Origin: Pseudomonas viridiflava
GTDB lineage: Bacteria; Pseudomonadota; Gammaproteobacteria; Pseudomonadales; Pseudomonadaceae
Assembly (NCBI RefSeq): GCF_900589395.1
Contig: NZ_UUIS01000012.1
Span: 1 to 38,549 of the forward strand
Length of the DNA stretch: 38,549 nt
Reading direction: 5' to 3'
Below the pieces are notes generated by a model that searched no databases, was not told where the DNA came from, and was given only the letters and a program-made list of their open reading frames with translations. The position numbers and the translations under genes are program-made. Below are positions 7,136 through 14,933 of this stretch, piece after piece. Position 1 is the first letter of the stretch. Every line of letters begins with the position of its first letter.

Positions 7136-8753
7136 CGTTGCGGCACTGGGCAAACATGTCCAGCGGCTGGCTGTAGACGTCGGTGGTGACGCTGAGCAGC
7201 CCGAGCATCGAGTGAAAGAGATTGTCCTGGCTCAAGGCGTCGTTGCGGGTCTTGAGCAGGCAGTCGGTGTCGATGCCGAACGACTGCCGGTAGCTGTCGG
7301 AAAACCACGCCAGCATCGGCACATGGCGCTGCTGTTCCGGCGCCAGCATGTACGGCGTGCCATGCAGGAACAGGTTGTATTCGCCCAGCGATTCCCCGTG
7401 GTCCGACAGGTACAGCATGGCCGTGTCGACCGTACCCTGGTTCTTGCGCAGGATGTCGATCAGGCTGGCCAGCACATGGTCGGTGTACAGCAGCGTGTTG
7501 TCATAGGCATTGACGATGCTGTCGCGCGAGCAATCGTTCAGGGCGTTGCTCTTGCACACCGGGGTAAAGCGTTCGAACTCGCTCGGGTAGCGCTTGAAGT
7601 AGTCCGGACCGTGGCTGCCCATCTGGTGCAGCACCAGCACGGTGTCGTGTTGCAGGTGATCAATGTCGGCTTGCAGGTCACGCAGCAGAATGGCATCCCG
7701 GCATTCGTGGCCGGCGCACAGGCCGGCATCCTTCTCGTTGCTGACATCCTGCACGGTGACCCGGTCGCAGGTGCCCTTGCAGCCTGACTGGTTGTCACGC
7801 CAGATCACGTCGTAGCCGGCACGCTTGAGCACATCGAGCAACCCTTCCTGGCTGCGCGCCGTGGCCGGGTCGTAGTGCTTGCGACCCATGTTGGAAAACA
7901 TGCAGGGCACCGAGACGGCGGTTTCGGTGCCACACGAGTACACGTTGCCAAAGGCAATCACATCGCCCTCGCGGGCCAGCTCGGGCGTGGTATCACGGGC
8001 GTAGCCCAGCAGACCGACGTTCTCGGCGCGTGCGCTTTCGCCGATCACCAGCACGGTCAGGGATTTGCGCGGGTGCGCCAGGGCATCGGCACTGCGCCGG
8101 GCATCGGCGCCCAGCGTGTTGAACGGTGCCTTGGCCGACACGATTTGTTCGTGGGCATAGCTGATGGCGGCGCCCACGAAATTGCTGGGTACGATCATCA
8201 GGCGCAGTTCGTGGTGATTGCGCAGCAACGATGACAGTCCCTGGTAGTTGAGCAAGGCCACGCCGGCCATCAGCGCCGTGCAGGTGACGCCGATCAGGCC
8301 TTTGCTGAGCAACTCGGCCGGCCAGCGGCGGTAGCGGATCGGCATTTTCCACACCAGCCAGGACGGCAGGAAGCCCAGCAGGCCCAGGTACAGGAACAGC
8401 TTGACCGAGAGCAGGTCGAGCACTTCGGTGGTGTTGGTTTCGATCAGGTTGCGAAACATGCCGGCGTCCAGCATGACCCCGTACTGGTTCATGAAATACA
8501 GCACGCCTGCGGCCAGCATGAATAACACCACCAGCACCGGTTTCAACACCCGCCTGAAGGCAACGACTGTCAACAGCAGGTTAAACACAACAAACAGCAG
8601 GGCAGCGAATACCAACGGCAATAAATAACCGTTGCTGTCGGCGCCGGTAATACTGAGCAGGTGGTGCCACAACGTTGTATTGAAACCGAGCAGCAAAAAA
8701 AGACTGGCGAGCACGGTGACAAACTCGGGACGAACGGGCTTGATATTCATCAT
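7119..8753 (-). CDS. eptA: EptA-type phosphoethanolamine transferase, paralogue 2
   Basis: This second EptA-family phosphoethanolamine transferase has 544 residues. It has the same N-terminal membrane region followed by a periplasmic zinc-dependent catalytic domain, with E239, T278 and D451-H452 at the same positions as in paralogue 1. The two proteins share long identical blocks such as EYNLFLHGTPYMLAPEQQRH, so they are duplicates. The start could be either of two tandem ATGs (8753 or 8750), and no clear ribosome binding site is seen. I found no full ColR-like box upstream, unlike its neighbours, so the two copies may be regulated differently. Division of labour (different acceptors, or core versus lipid A) is possible. 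Confidence 0.9.
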   Translation of the reverse strand: MMNIKPVRPEFVTVLASLFLLLGFNTTLWHHLLSITGADSNGYLLPLVFAALLFVVFNLLLTVVAFRRVLKPVLVVLFMLAAGVLYFMNQYGVMLDAGMFRNLIETNTTEVLDLLSVKLFLYLGLLGFLPSWLVWKMPIRYRRWPAELLSKGLIGVTCTALMAGVALLNYQGLSSLLRNHHELRLMIVPSNFVGAAISYAHEQIVSAKAPFNTLGADARRSADALAHPRKSLTVLVIGESARAENVGLLGYARDTTPELAREGDVIAFGNVYSCGTETAVSVPCMFSNMGRKHYDPATARSQEGLLDVLKRAGYDVIWRDNQSGCKGTCDRVTVQDVSNEKDAGLCAGHECRDAILLRDLQADIDHLQHDTVLVLHQMGSHGPDYFKRYPSEFERFTPVCKSNALNDCSRDSIVNAYDNTLLYTDHVLASLIDILRKNQGTVDTAMLYLSDHGESLGEYNLFLHGTPYMLAPEQQRHVPMLAWFSDSYRQSFGIDTDCLLKTRNDALSQDNLFHSMLGLLSVTTDVYSQPLDMFAQCRNVKAKG

Positions 8754-8886
8754 GATGGAATACTGCGCAAGAGGGTGGCTATGGTGTTAAACGTAGTGCG
8801 GTGTTATCAGGGGCGTACGAATGAAACATAAGCGTTAGTGCGAATGGGGCCGGTGCCGGACTGACACCACGCTGTTGCTCCGTGTA

Positions 8887-9050
8887 GTAGGAGCGCGGGG
8901 GCGGCCATCCGTCTTGCCCGCGACCGGCTGCGTAGCAGTCGTAAATTTTCAGCGTTTCCGAGATTTTGCGGTCATTCGCTGTAGATTTTCAGCGTTTCCG
9001 AGATTTTGCGAGCGCTAGCGCACTCGGTCGCGGGCAAGCGCGCTCCTACC
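8887..9050. repeat. composite REP element with an internal 40-bp direct repeat
   Basis: TAGGAGCGCG at 8888 and the inverted arm ending CGCGCTCCTA at 9048 frame this element. Both arms contain CTTGCCCGCGACCG or its complement. Inside, two adjacent direct repeats start at 8941 and 8981 (GTARATTTTCAGCGTTTCCG), sharing about 29 of 30 bases. It fills most of the 312-bp gap between eptA paralogue 2 and the response regulator. The related element at 38134-38284 has the same arms but a different interior. Confidence 0.8.
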
Positions 9051-9065
9051 GGTCCGTGCGATACC

Positions 9066-9740
9066 TCAAGCGGCGCCCAGCTTGTAGCCCAGCCCGTGCA
9101 CGGTGTGCAGCAGCCCGCATTCGGTCGTGCCATCCAGGGCGCGCCTGAGGATATGAATATTGCTGCGCAGGCTGGCGCTCTTGGGACGGTCGTCGCCCCA
9201 CAAGGCGTGTTCCAGTTCCTGGCGTCTGACCAGGTGCGGGCTCTTGCGCATCAGCAGTTCAAGCAGTTTCAGGTGCGAAGGGTTGAGTTTGATCGCGGTG
9301 CCGGCCCGATGCACTTCAAGGGTGTCCAGGTCCATGCGCAGGTCCGCCACCTGCAGCACGCGATGACCGCGCTGACCCAGGCGCCGGGCGACGATGGCTT
9401 CAAGCCGGGCCAGGACCTCGGTCATGGCAAACGGCTTGGTGACGTAGTCATCGGCCCCCACATCGAACCCCACCAGGCGATCTTCCAGCGTGTCGCGGGC
9501 GCTGAGCATCAGGATGGCAACCTCAGAGCGTGAGTGCTGGCGCAGGCCGTGGCAGATCTTGTTGCCGTCGATGCCGGGCAACATGATGTCCAGCACGATG
9601 GCGTCGAACGGCCGGGTGGCGGCCAGGTGCAATCCGCTCAAGCCATCCAGTGCGCCTTCGACTTCGTGCCCCCGGAGCTGAAAGAACTCCACGAGGTTGT
9701 CGTGAATGTCACGGTTATCTTCAATCACAAGTATTTTCAT
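9066..9740 (-). CDS. OmpR-family response regulator, ColR-like
   Basis: This 224-residue two-component regulator has a receiver domain (1-115) with acidic pocket E7-D8, phosphoacceptor D51 (LDIMLPG), S80 and K102 (TKPF). A winged-helix DNA-binding domain follows (about 128-224, ending VHGLGYKLGAA). The region LDGLSGLHLAAT through LDIMLPGIDG resembles ColR of P. putida as I remember it. No histidine kinase is adjacent, so its sensor is unlinked or shared. A full box (9817-9843) lies 77 nt upstream on its own strand, suggesting autoregulation. PmrA, CprR and ParR, other polymyxin-related regulators, are alternatives. Confidence 0.85.
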   Translation of the reverse strand: MKILVIEDNRDIHDNLVEFFQLRGHEVEGALDGLSGLHLAATRPFDAIVLDIMLPGIDGNKICHGLRQHSRSEVAILMLSARDTLEDRLVGFDVGADDYVTKPFAMTEVLARLEAIVARRLGQRGHRVLQVADLRMDLDTLEVHRAGTAIKLNPSHLKLLELLMRKSPHLVRRQELEHALWGDDRPKSASLRSNIHILRRALDGTTECGLLHTVHGLGYKLGAA

Positions 9741-9816
9741 TATCGTTAATGTCGTGTGCAGGCGTCGGCGAACGATCGGTCAGGCTGGAGATTAGTCAAA
9801 ACAGCGTGCGAGCCGT

Positions 9817-9843
9817 GTCAATGAAATGTGAGAAAAATGTCAT
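9817..9843 (-). promoter_or_regulatory. ColR-like operator box upstream of the response regulator
   Basis: Read on the minus strand this is ATGACATTTTTCTCACAT followed by TTCATTGAC, with TCAC and TGAC half-sites 11 bp apart. It is the divergent partner of the box at 9875-9901, 31 bp away, and sits 77 nt before the regulator ATG. This is consistent with an autoregulated gene whose product also controls the PAP2 gene on the other strand. Confidence 0.65.
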
Positions 9844-9874
9844 TTACTCTGGAACGGGTCTTGTCGGTCGTGCG

Positions 9875-9901
9875 CGGACACTTTTCTCACATCTCGTTCA
9901 C
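9875..9901 (+). promoter_or_regulatory. ColR-like operator box upstream of PAP2 copy 2
   Basis: The site contains CGGACACTTTTCTCACAT, then TTCAC, with the two TCAC half-sites exactly 11 bp apart (one helical turn), the layout typical of OmpR/PhoB-family sites. It is 93 nt upstream of the PAP2 ATG at 9995. Confidence 0.65.
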
Positions 9902-9994
9902 TCAGGCTTCAGGATGTCATGCGTAGAGTTTGCACAGCAATCCTGAACGATGGCTGTTAAAAAATTTCCTACGCGACATTGCGGAGCTTCATGC

Positions 9995-10702
9995 ATGACT
10001 GAAACAGTTCCGGTTACGGCTTCACGGCCTTTCAACTTTCATCTGTGGGCGGGCCTTGCCGTGGCCCTGATGGTGCTTTTACTGATCTTTGACCCCACGG
10101 CACTGGACTTCGCGATCACCCGGCACTTCTATGTGCCGGGCCAGGGGTTTGTCGGCGCACACAGTTACTGGCTGGAAAACGTGCTGCATGACCGTGCGAA
10201 ACAGGCGGTGATAGCACTGGTGCTGCTGGTGGCGCTGGGCTTTGTACTGAGCTGGCGGGTGGCGGCATTGCGCGTATGGCGGCGGCCCCTGGGCTATGTG
10301 GTGCTGGCCATGGGGTTGTCGACGGCGATTGTCACGCCGCTCAAGGCCCTGACCCAGGTGCACTGCCCCTGGAGCCTGACCGAATTCGGCGGGGTCGAGA
10401 CCCATACGCCGCTGCTCAGTGCCAGGGCGCCGAGCGTCAAGCCCGGGTTGTGCTGGCCGGGCGGGCATGCTTCTACCGGGTTTTCCCTGCTGGCGCTGTT
10501 CTTTGCCCTGCGTGACCGCCATCCCCGTGCCGCGCGTTGGGCACTGGCGCTGGCCTTGGGGCTGGGCGCGGTGTTTTCCTTTGGGCGCATGCTGCAAGGC
10601 GCGCACTTTCTGTCGCACAACGTCTGGACCCTGCTGCTGGACTGGCTGATCTGCCTGGCGTGCTATCGCGTGGTGCTGTATCGCCCGGCGCCGGCTCAAT
10701 AG
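9995..10702 (+). CDS. PAP2-family membrane phosphatase, copy 2
   Basis: This PAP2-family membrane phosphatase has 235 residues and about six hydrophobic segments. Motifs are K117-X6-CP, CWPGGH (153-158) and R198-X5-H204-X3-H208, the same variant set as the PAP2 gene at 6317. ATG at 9995 has GGAG eight bases upstream. An in-frame ATG at 9950 would add 15 residues but lacks a ribosome binding site. It lies divergent from the response regulator with two regulator-like boxes between them. Its end overlaps the convergent LysR gene by 7 bp. A role in lipid A or undecaprenyl phosphate handling is inferred from the family and neighbours. Confidence 0.85.
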   Translation: MTETVPVTASRPFNFHLWAGLAVALMVLLLIFDPTALDFAITRHFYVPGQGFVGAHSYWLENVLHDRAKQAVIALVLLVALGFVLSWRVAALRVWRRPLGYVVLAMGLSTAIVTPLKALTQVHCPWSLTEFGGVETHTPLLSARAPSVKPGLCWPGGHASTGFSLLALFFALRDRHPRAARWALALALGLGAVFSFGRMLQGAHFLSHNVWTLLLDWLICLACYRVVLYRPAPAQ

Positions 10703-11613
10703 CTGAAGTCGCCGCCCAGTTCGCTCTTCATCCATTCCAGGAAGCGCTTGACCCTTGGAAATCCTGCATGGGCCTTGGGAAACACCAGGTGGTGCGCGCT
10801 GATCGGCACGCTCAGGCGCTGCGGCTCGACCACCACCAGCTCGCCGCGTTCGATAAATGACCGGGCCAGCAAAGTGCTTTCCAGCGCAAAACCCAGGCCC
10901 AGGCGCGCCGCTTCCATCGACATATACGAGCGGTCGAAGCTGAGCGAGTACGGTGTGTCGGGCCGCGACAACCCGTGCATGGCGAACCACTGCGGCCAGT
11001 TGATCAGCGTGGCTTCGGACAGGATCAGCGGCGAACCCAGCAGGTCGGCGGCTTCATGCACCGGGCGCCTGGCCAGTAAGGCGGGGGAGGCCATGACCGC
11101 CAGGTGCTCGTTGCGCACGCTGCGCACTTCCAGCGTCGGCCAGTTCGGCTGGCCGTGGCGGATGTCGACGTCGATCTTGTCGCGGCTGAAGTGCAGCGAT
11201 TCGTAGGAGCACGACAGGTTGATCTGAATGTCCGGGTGGCTCTGGCGAAAGCTTTCGATGCGTGGCATCAGCCACAGAAACCCGAAGCTGGGCGAGGCGT
11301 GCAGGCGCAGGCAGTCCAGGCTGACGTCGCTGCTGGCGCGCTCGGTGGCCACGGCAAAGCTGTGCAGGATGCCGGAAATCTCCGCCAGGTACTGCTCGCC
11401 CACCGGGGTCAGGGTCACGCCCCGGGCATTGCGCAAGAACAACTGGCGACCGATCAGCGCCTCAAGGTTGGCCAGTTGATGGCTGACCGCCGACGGCGTG
11501 AGGTTCAATTGCTCGGCGGCGCGGGCGACGTTGCCGAACCGCGCAGTCTGCTCGAACGCCTGGATGGCCTTGAGCGGCGGCAGGTTGAAGACGGCGTCGG
11601 AGGGGGTGGGCAT
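10696..11613 (-). CDS. LysR-type regulator, GcvA-like
   Basis: This LysR-type regulator of the GcvA-like group (305 residues) has a helix-turn-helix at about residues 6-65 (LPPLKAIQAFEQTARFGNVA, then LTPSAVSHQLANLE) and a C-terminal ligand-binding domain. ATG at 11613 is chosen because AAGGA lies upstream and family members begin just before LPPLKAIQAFE. The longer frame from 11766 adds 51 residues, including DNA of a dispersed repeat. It diverges from the SDR-MFS-transketolase operon and probably controls it through the palindrome at 11780-11800. The ligand is unknown. Confidence 0.87.
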   Translation of the reverse strand: MPTPSDAVFNLPPLKAIQAFEQTARFGNVARAAEQLNLTPSAVSHQLANLEALIGRQLFLRNARGVTLTPVGEQYLAEISGILHSFAVATERASSDVSLDCLRLHASPSFGFLWLMPRIESFRQSHPDIQINLSCSYESLHFSRDKIDVDIRHGQPNWPTLEVRSVRNEHLAVMASPALLARRPVHEAADLLGSPLILSEATLINWPQWFAMHGLSRPDTPYSLSFDRSYMSMEAARLGLGFALESTLLARSFIERGELVVVEPQRLSVPISAHHLVFPKAHAGFPRVKRFLEWMKSELGGDFSY

Positions 11614-11644
11614 GGGGGTGTTTTCCTTGTGGTTTTCATGGGCC

Positions 11645-11678
11645 TGCAGGACCGGCCGGGCGGCGATCCGCTTGCGCC
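11645..11678 (-). repeat. dispersed GC-rich repeat, copy 2
   Basis: The + strand begins TGCAGGACCGGCCGGGCGGC here, very similar to 2772-2801 between catC and catA. It lies in the 5' leader of the LysR gene, upstream of the chosen start. A third copy was not noticed. Confidence 0.5.
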
Positions 11679-11779
11679 GGGAAACAGACGCCGCTTTGTC
11701 ACGGCCGCCGCTTCGCGGCTCAAGCCGCTCCAGCATCAGGTCCGGTGGCAGGTGAATGATCGCCATGGCCGGGCAGCGA

Positions 11780-11800
11780 GTGCTGAATTTTTTTCAGCAC
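11780..11800. promoter_or_regulatory. palindromic LysR-type operator
   Basis: A perfect palindrome GTGCTGAA-N5-TTCAGCAC contains the LysR-type T-N11-A signature (T11784 to A11796). A half-copy, TTGCTGAAAGGCAC, follows at 11801-11814, as in the recognition and activation sites of LysR systems. It lies between the divergent LysR gene and the SDR operon, 103 nt before the SDR start. Confidence 0.65.
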
Positions 11801-11902
11801 TTGCTGAAAGGCACGATATTGCTCAGGCCTGGGGCGGGGCACAAGCTGTGTCCACGATTCGAAGCGAGTCGACCTTATAAAAACAATCGGGAGAATGCCC
11901 CC

Positions 11903-12652
11903 ATGCTTCTGCAAGATAAAGTCGCCATCATCACCGGCGCCGCCTCGGCCCGCGGCATTGGCCGCGCCACCGCTGAAACCTTTGCCCGCCAGGGCGCCCG
12001 CGTGGTCATTCTCGACCTCGACCAAGCCGCTGCCCGCGACGCCGCCGCGTCCCTGGGCGAAGGTCACCTGGGCCTGGCCGCCAACGTCGCCGACCAGGCG
12101 CAGGTGCAGGCTGCCGTGGCCGCCGTGCTTGAACGCTTCGGGCGCATCGATGTGCTGGTCAACAATGCCGGCATCACCCAGCCGCTCAAACTGCTCGACA
12201 TCGGCCACAGCGACTACGACAAGGTGCTGGACGTCAGCCTGCGCGGCACCTTGCTCATGTCCCAGGCGGTGATCCCTACCATGCGCCAGCAGCAATCGGG
12301 CAGCATCGTGTGCATGTCCTCGGTGTCGGCCCAGCGTGGCGGCGGCATCTTTGGCGGCCCGCACTACAGCGCCGCCAAGGCCGGCGTGCTGGGCCTGGGC
12401 AAGGCCATGGCGCGTGAACTGGGCCCGGACAACGTGCGGGTCAACTCCATCGCCCCCGGCCTGATCCACACCGACATCACCGGCGGCCTGATGCAGGATG
12501 AGCGCCGTCACGCGATCATCGACGGCATCCCGCTCGGTCGCCTGGGCCAGGCCCAGGATGTGGCCAATGCGGCGCTGTTCCTGGCCAGCGACCTGTCGTC
12601 GTACCTGACGGGCATTACGCTGGACGTCAACGGCGGCATGTTGATCCACTGA
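11903..12652 (+). CDS. SDR-family NAD(P)-dependent oxidoreductase
   Basis: This classical short-chain dehydrogenase of 249 residues has the cofactor loop TGAASARGIG at 11-20, NNAG at 87-90, and catalytic S142, Y155 and K159 (YSAAK). An acidic residue after strand beta-2 (LDLD, 37-40) favours NAD. ATG at 11903 has GGGAGA upstream. The track frame starting at 11756 is not supported by a ribosome binding site. It is the first gene of an operon with an MFS permease and a split transketolase, so it probably oxidises a polyol or sugar acid to a keto compound. The substrate cannot be read from sequence. Confidence 0.88.
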   Translation: MLLQDKVAIITGAASARGIGRATAETFARQGARVVILDLDQAAARDAAASLGEGHLGLAANVADQAQVQAAVAAVLERFGRIDVLVNNAGITQPLKLLDIGHSDYDKVLDVSLRGTLLMSQAVIPTMRQQQSGSIVCMSSVSAQRGGGIFGGPHYSAAKAGVLGLGKAMARELGPDNVRVNSIAPGLIHTDITGGLMQDERRHAIIDGIPLGRLGQAQDVANAALFLASDLSSYLTGITLDVNGGMLIH

Positions 12653-12755
12653 TAAGCATGAAGCGCCAGCCGTAGCCGACCGGCCCGGTGACGATCCCTG
12701 TCACACGCGCCGGCCAGGATACGGCGGTCCATAACAACAAATAGAGCAGACCCTC

Positions 12756-14054
12756 ATGACTACCCTGTCCCTTGAAGCGGCGGCGTCCGTGCGTACCAAC
12801 GCCTACCGCAAGACCGCCTGGCGGCTGATGCCGTTTCTGATGCTGTGTTACCTGTGTGCCTACCTGGACCGGGTCAACGTCGGCTTCGCCAAGTTGCAGA
12901 TGATGAACGACCTGGCCCTGAGCGAGGCGGTCTACGGCCTGGGCGCCGGCATGTTCTTCATCGGTTATTTTCTGTGCGAGGTGCCCAGCAACATCATCCT
13001 GCACCGGGTCGGCGCACGCATCTGGATCGCCCGGATCATGATCACCTGGGGCCTCATTTCGGCCCTGTTCGCCTTTGTCGAAACCGCCTGGCAGTTCTAT
13101 GTGCTGCGCTTTCTGCTCGGCGTTGCCGAAGCCGGCCTGGCGCCTGGCCTGTTGCTGTACCTCACCTACTGGTTCCCGTCGTATCGCCGCGCCAAGATGA
13201 CCGTGCTGTGGTTTGTCGCCATTCCGCTGTCGGGCATGGTCGGCGGGCCGCTGTCGGGCTGGATCATGAACGCCTTTGCCGGGGTACATGGCTGGGCCGG
13301 CTGGCAGTGGATGTTCGTCATCGAGGCCATTCCCACCGTGGTGGTCGGCCTGATGGTGCTGGGCTACCTCAAGGACGGCGTGCACCAGGCCACCTGGCTG
13401 ACCGCCGAAGAAAAAGAGCTGGTCAACAAAGAGCTTGAAGAAGACAACCGGCAGAAGGTCACCCACGCCTCGGTCGGCGAGTTCATCCGTGATCGTCGCC
13501 TGTGGTTGCTGGCCGGGATCTACTTCTGCGTGGTCATGGGCCAGTACGCCATCACCTTCTGGCTGCCGACCCTGGTGCGCAACGCCGGTGTTTCCGACCC
13601 GCTGAAGATCGGCATGCTCACCAGTCTGCCGTACATGTGCGCCATCGTCGCCATGCTGCTGGCCGGGCGCAGCGGCGACAAGCATCAGGAGCGGCGCTGG
13701 CACCTGGTGATCCCGATGATCCTGGGTGCTGCCGGCCTGAGCCTGGCGGCCGCCTTGGGCGGCAACCTGTTGTTCTCGATCATGAGCCTGTGCCTGGCTG
13801 CGGCCGGCATCCTTTCAGCGTCTTCCTTGTTCTGGATGCTGCCCACCACCTTGCTTGGCGGTGTGTCGGCCGCCGCCGGCATCGCCGCCGTCAACAGCTT
13901 TGCCAACCTGGCGGGGTTCTGCTCGCCGTACCTGATCGGCTGGATTACCACCCAGACCGGCTCCAGTGCCATCGGCATGTACCTGATCACCGGTGTGCTG
14001 GTGTTCGGCGCCACGCTGGTGCTGCGGGTCCCGGCGGCGCTGGTCAATCGCTAA
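12756..14054 (+). CDS. MFS permease, anion:cation symporter (ACS) family
   Basis: This 432-residue transporter has about 12 hydrophobic segments. The early LDRVNVGFAKLQMMNDL block and FFIGYFLCEVPSN are typical of the ACS family (tartrate, galactonate and phthalate permeases). It is preceded by 103 nt of leader after the SDR. No strong ribosome binding site stands out (AATAGAGCAG). The operon context suggests it imports the substrate of the SDR and transketolase, probably an organic acid or sugar acid. Confidence 0.87.
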   Translation: MTTLSLEAAASVRTNAYRKTAWRLMPFLMLCYLCAYLDRVNVGFAKLQMMNDLALSEAVYGLGAGMFFIGYFLCEVPSNIILHRVGARIWIARIMITWGLISALFAFVETAWQFYVLRFLLGVAEAGLAPGLLLYLTYWFPSYRRAKMTVLWFVAIPLSGMVGGPLSGWIMNAFAGVHGWAGWQWMFVIEAIPTVVVGLMVLGYLKDGVHQATWLTAEEKELVNKELEEDNRQKVTHASVGEFIRDRRLWLLAGIYFCVVMGQYAITFWLPTLVRNAGVSDPLKIGMLTSLPYMCAIVAMLLAGRSGDKHQERRWHLVIPMILGAAGLSLAAALGGNLLFSIMSLCLAAAGILSASSLFWMLPTTLLGGVSAAAGIAAVNSFANLAGFCSPYLIGWITTQTGSSAIGMYLITGVLVFGATLVLRVPAALVNR

Positions 14055-14072
14055 TTCGAGGAGTTCACTGCA

Positions 14073-14933
14073 ATGAGCGCTGAAATGTCATCCAATACCG
14101 TGGTAAGCCTGGCCGAGCGGGCCCATAACATTCGCCGCCATGCCTTGCTGATGGGCCAGGTCCAGGGCCAGGGCTACGTCGGCCAGGCGCTGGGCGCCGC
14201 CGACCTGCTGGCCGTGGCCTACTTCCATGCCATGAACCTGCGCCCGCACGACCCGGAATGGGAAGGCCGCGACCGCTTTTATCTGTCCATCGGCCACTAC
14301 GCCATTGCCTTGTATGCGGCGCTGATCGAGGCCCGGATCATCCCGCTGGATGAACTGGACACCTACGGTGCCGACGACAGCCGCCTGCCGATGTCGGGCA
14401 TGGCCGCCTACACGCCGGGCATGGAAATCACCGGCGGCTCGCTGGGGCAGGGCCTGGGCATTGCGGTGGGGGCGTGCCTGGGGCTCAAGCGCAAGGCCAG
14501 CGGTTCGTTCGTCTACAACCTGTTGTCCGACGGCGAGCTGAACGAGGGCTCGACCTGGGAAGCGGTGATGTCCGCCTCGCACTGGAAACTCGACAACCTG
14601 ATCGCCATCGTCGATGTCAACAACCAGCAGGCCGACGGTCACTCCAGCGAAGTGCTGGCCTTCGAGCCCATCGTCGACCGCTGGCAGGCGTTCGGCTGGT
14701 TCACCCAGCGCGTGGACGGCAACGACCTGGGCGCACTGGTCAAGGCCTTCGACGCCGCCCGCGACCACCCTGGCGCCCAGCCGCGGGTGATCATCTGCGA
14801 CACACGCATGGGCAAGGGCGTGCCGTTTCTGGAAAGCCGCGAGAAAACCCACTTCATCCGCGTCGACGAAAACGAATGGGACATCGCACTGGACCACCTT
14901 GATGCCGGGTTTCAAGCCGGGAGAACCGTATGA
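14073..14933 (+). CDS. transketolase, N-terminal (ThDP-binding) subunit
   Basis: This is the N-terminal half of a split transketolase, 286 residues. It carries the thiamine-diphosphate region: GGSLGQGLGIAVG (about residues 117-130), SDGELNEGSTWEA and DNLIAIVDVNNQQ, the GDG...N element with the initial G replaced by S. Split transketolases work as heteromers with the following gene. GAGGAG lies upstream of the ATG. The stop overlaps the next ATG by four bases (ATGA). Such pairs usually handle unusual ketoses or keto acids rather than the pentose phosphate cycle. Confidence 0.9.
   Translation: MSAEMSSNTVVSLAERAHNIRRHALLMGQVQGQGYVGQALGAADLLAVAYFHAMNLRPHDPEWEGRDRFYLSIGHYAIALYAALIEARIIPLDELDTYGADDSRLPMSGMAAYTPGMEITGGSLGQGLGIAVGACLGLKRKASGSFVYNLLSDGELNEGSTWEAVMSASHWKLDNLIAIVDVNNQQADGHSSEVLAFEPIVDRWQAFGWFTQRVDGNDLGALVKAFDAARDHPGAQPRVIICDTRMGKGVPFLESREKTHFIRVDENEWDIALDHLDAGFQAGRTV

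Noticed and set aside
3781..8753. eptA genes as horizontally acquired mcr genes
   Set aside because: No insertion sequence or plasmid feature flanks them, composition matches the neighbours, and they are embedded in a chromosomal Pseudomonas block.
6317..10702. PAP2 genes as decayed because the R of KX6RP and D of RX5HX3D are missing
   Set aside because: Both copies share the same changes with otherwise intact frames, so it is a subfamily variant.
12627..13703. Long minus-strand frame opposite the ACS permease
   Set aside because: It has low-complexity composition typical of antisense to a membrane protein, with no supporting signals.
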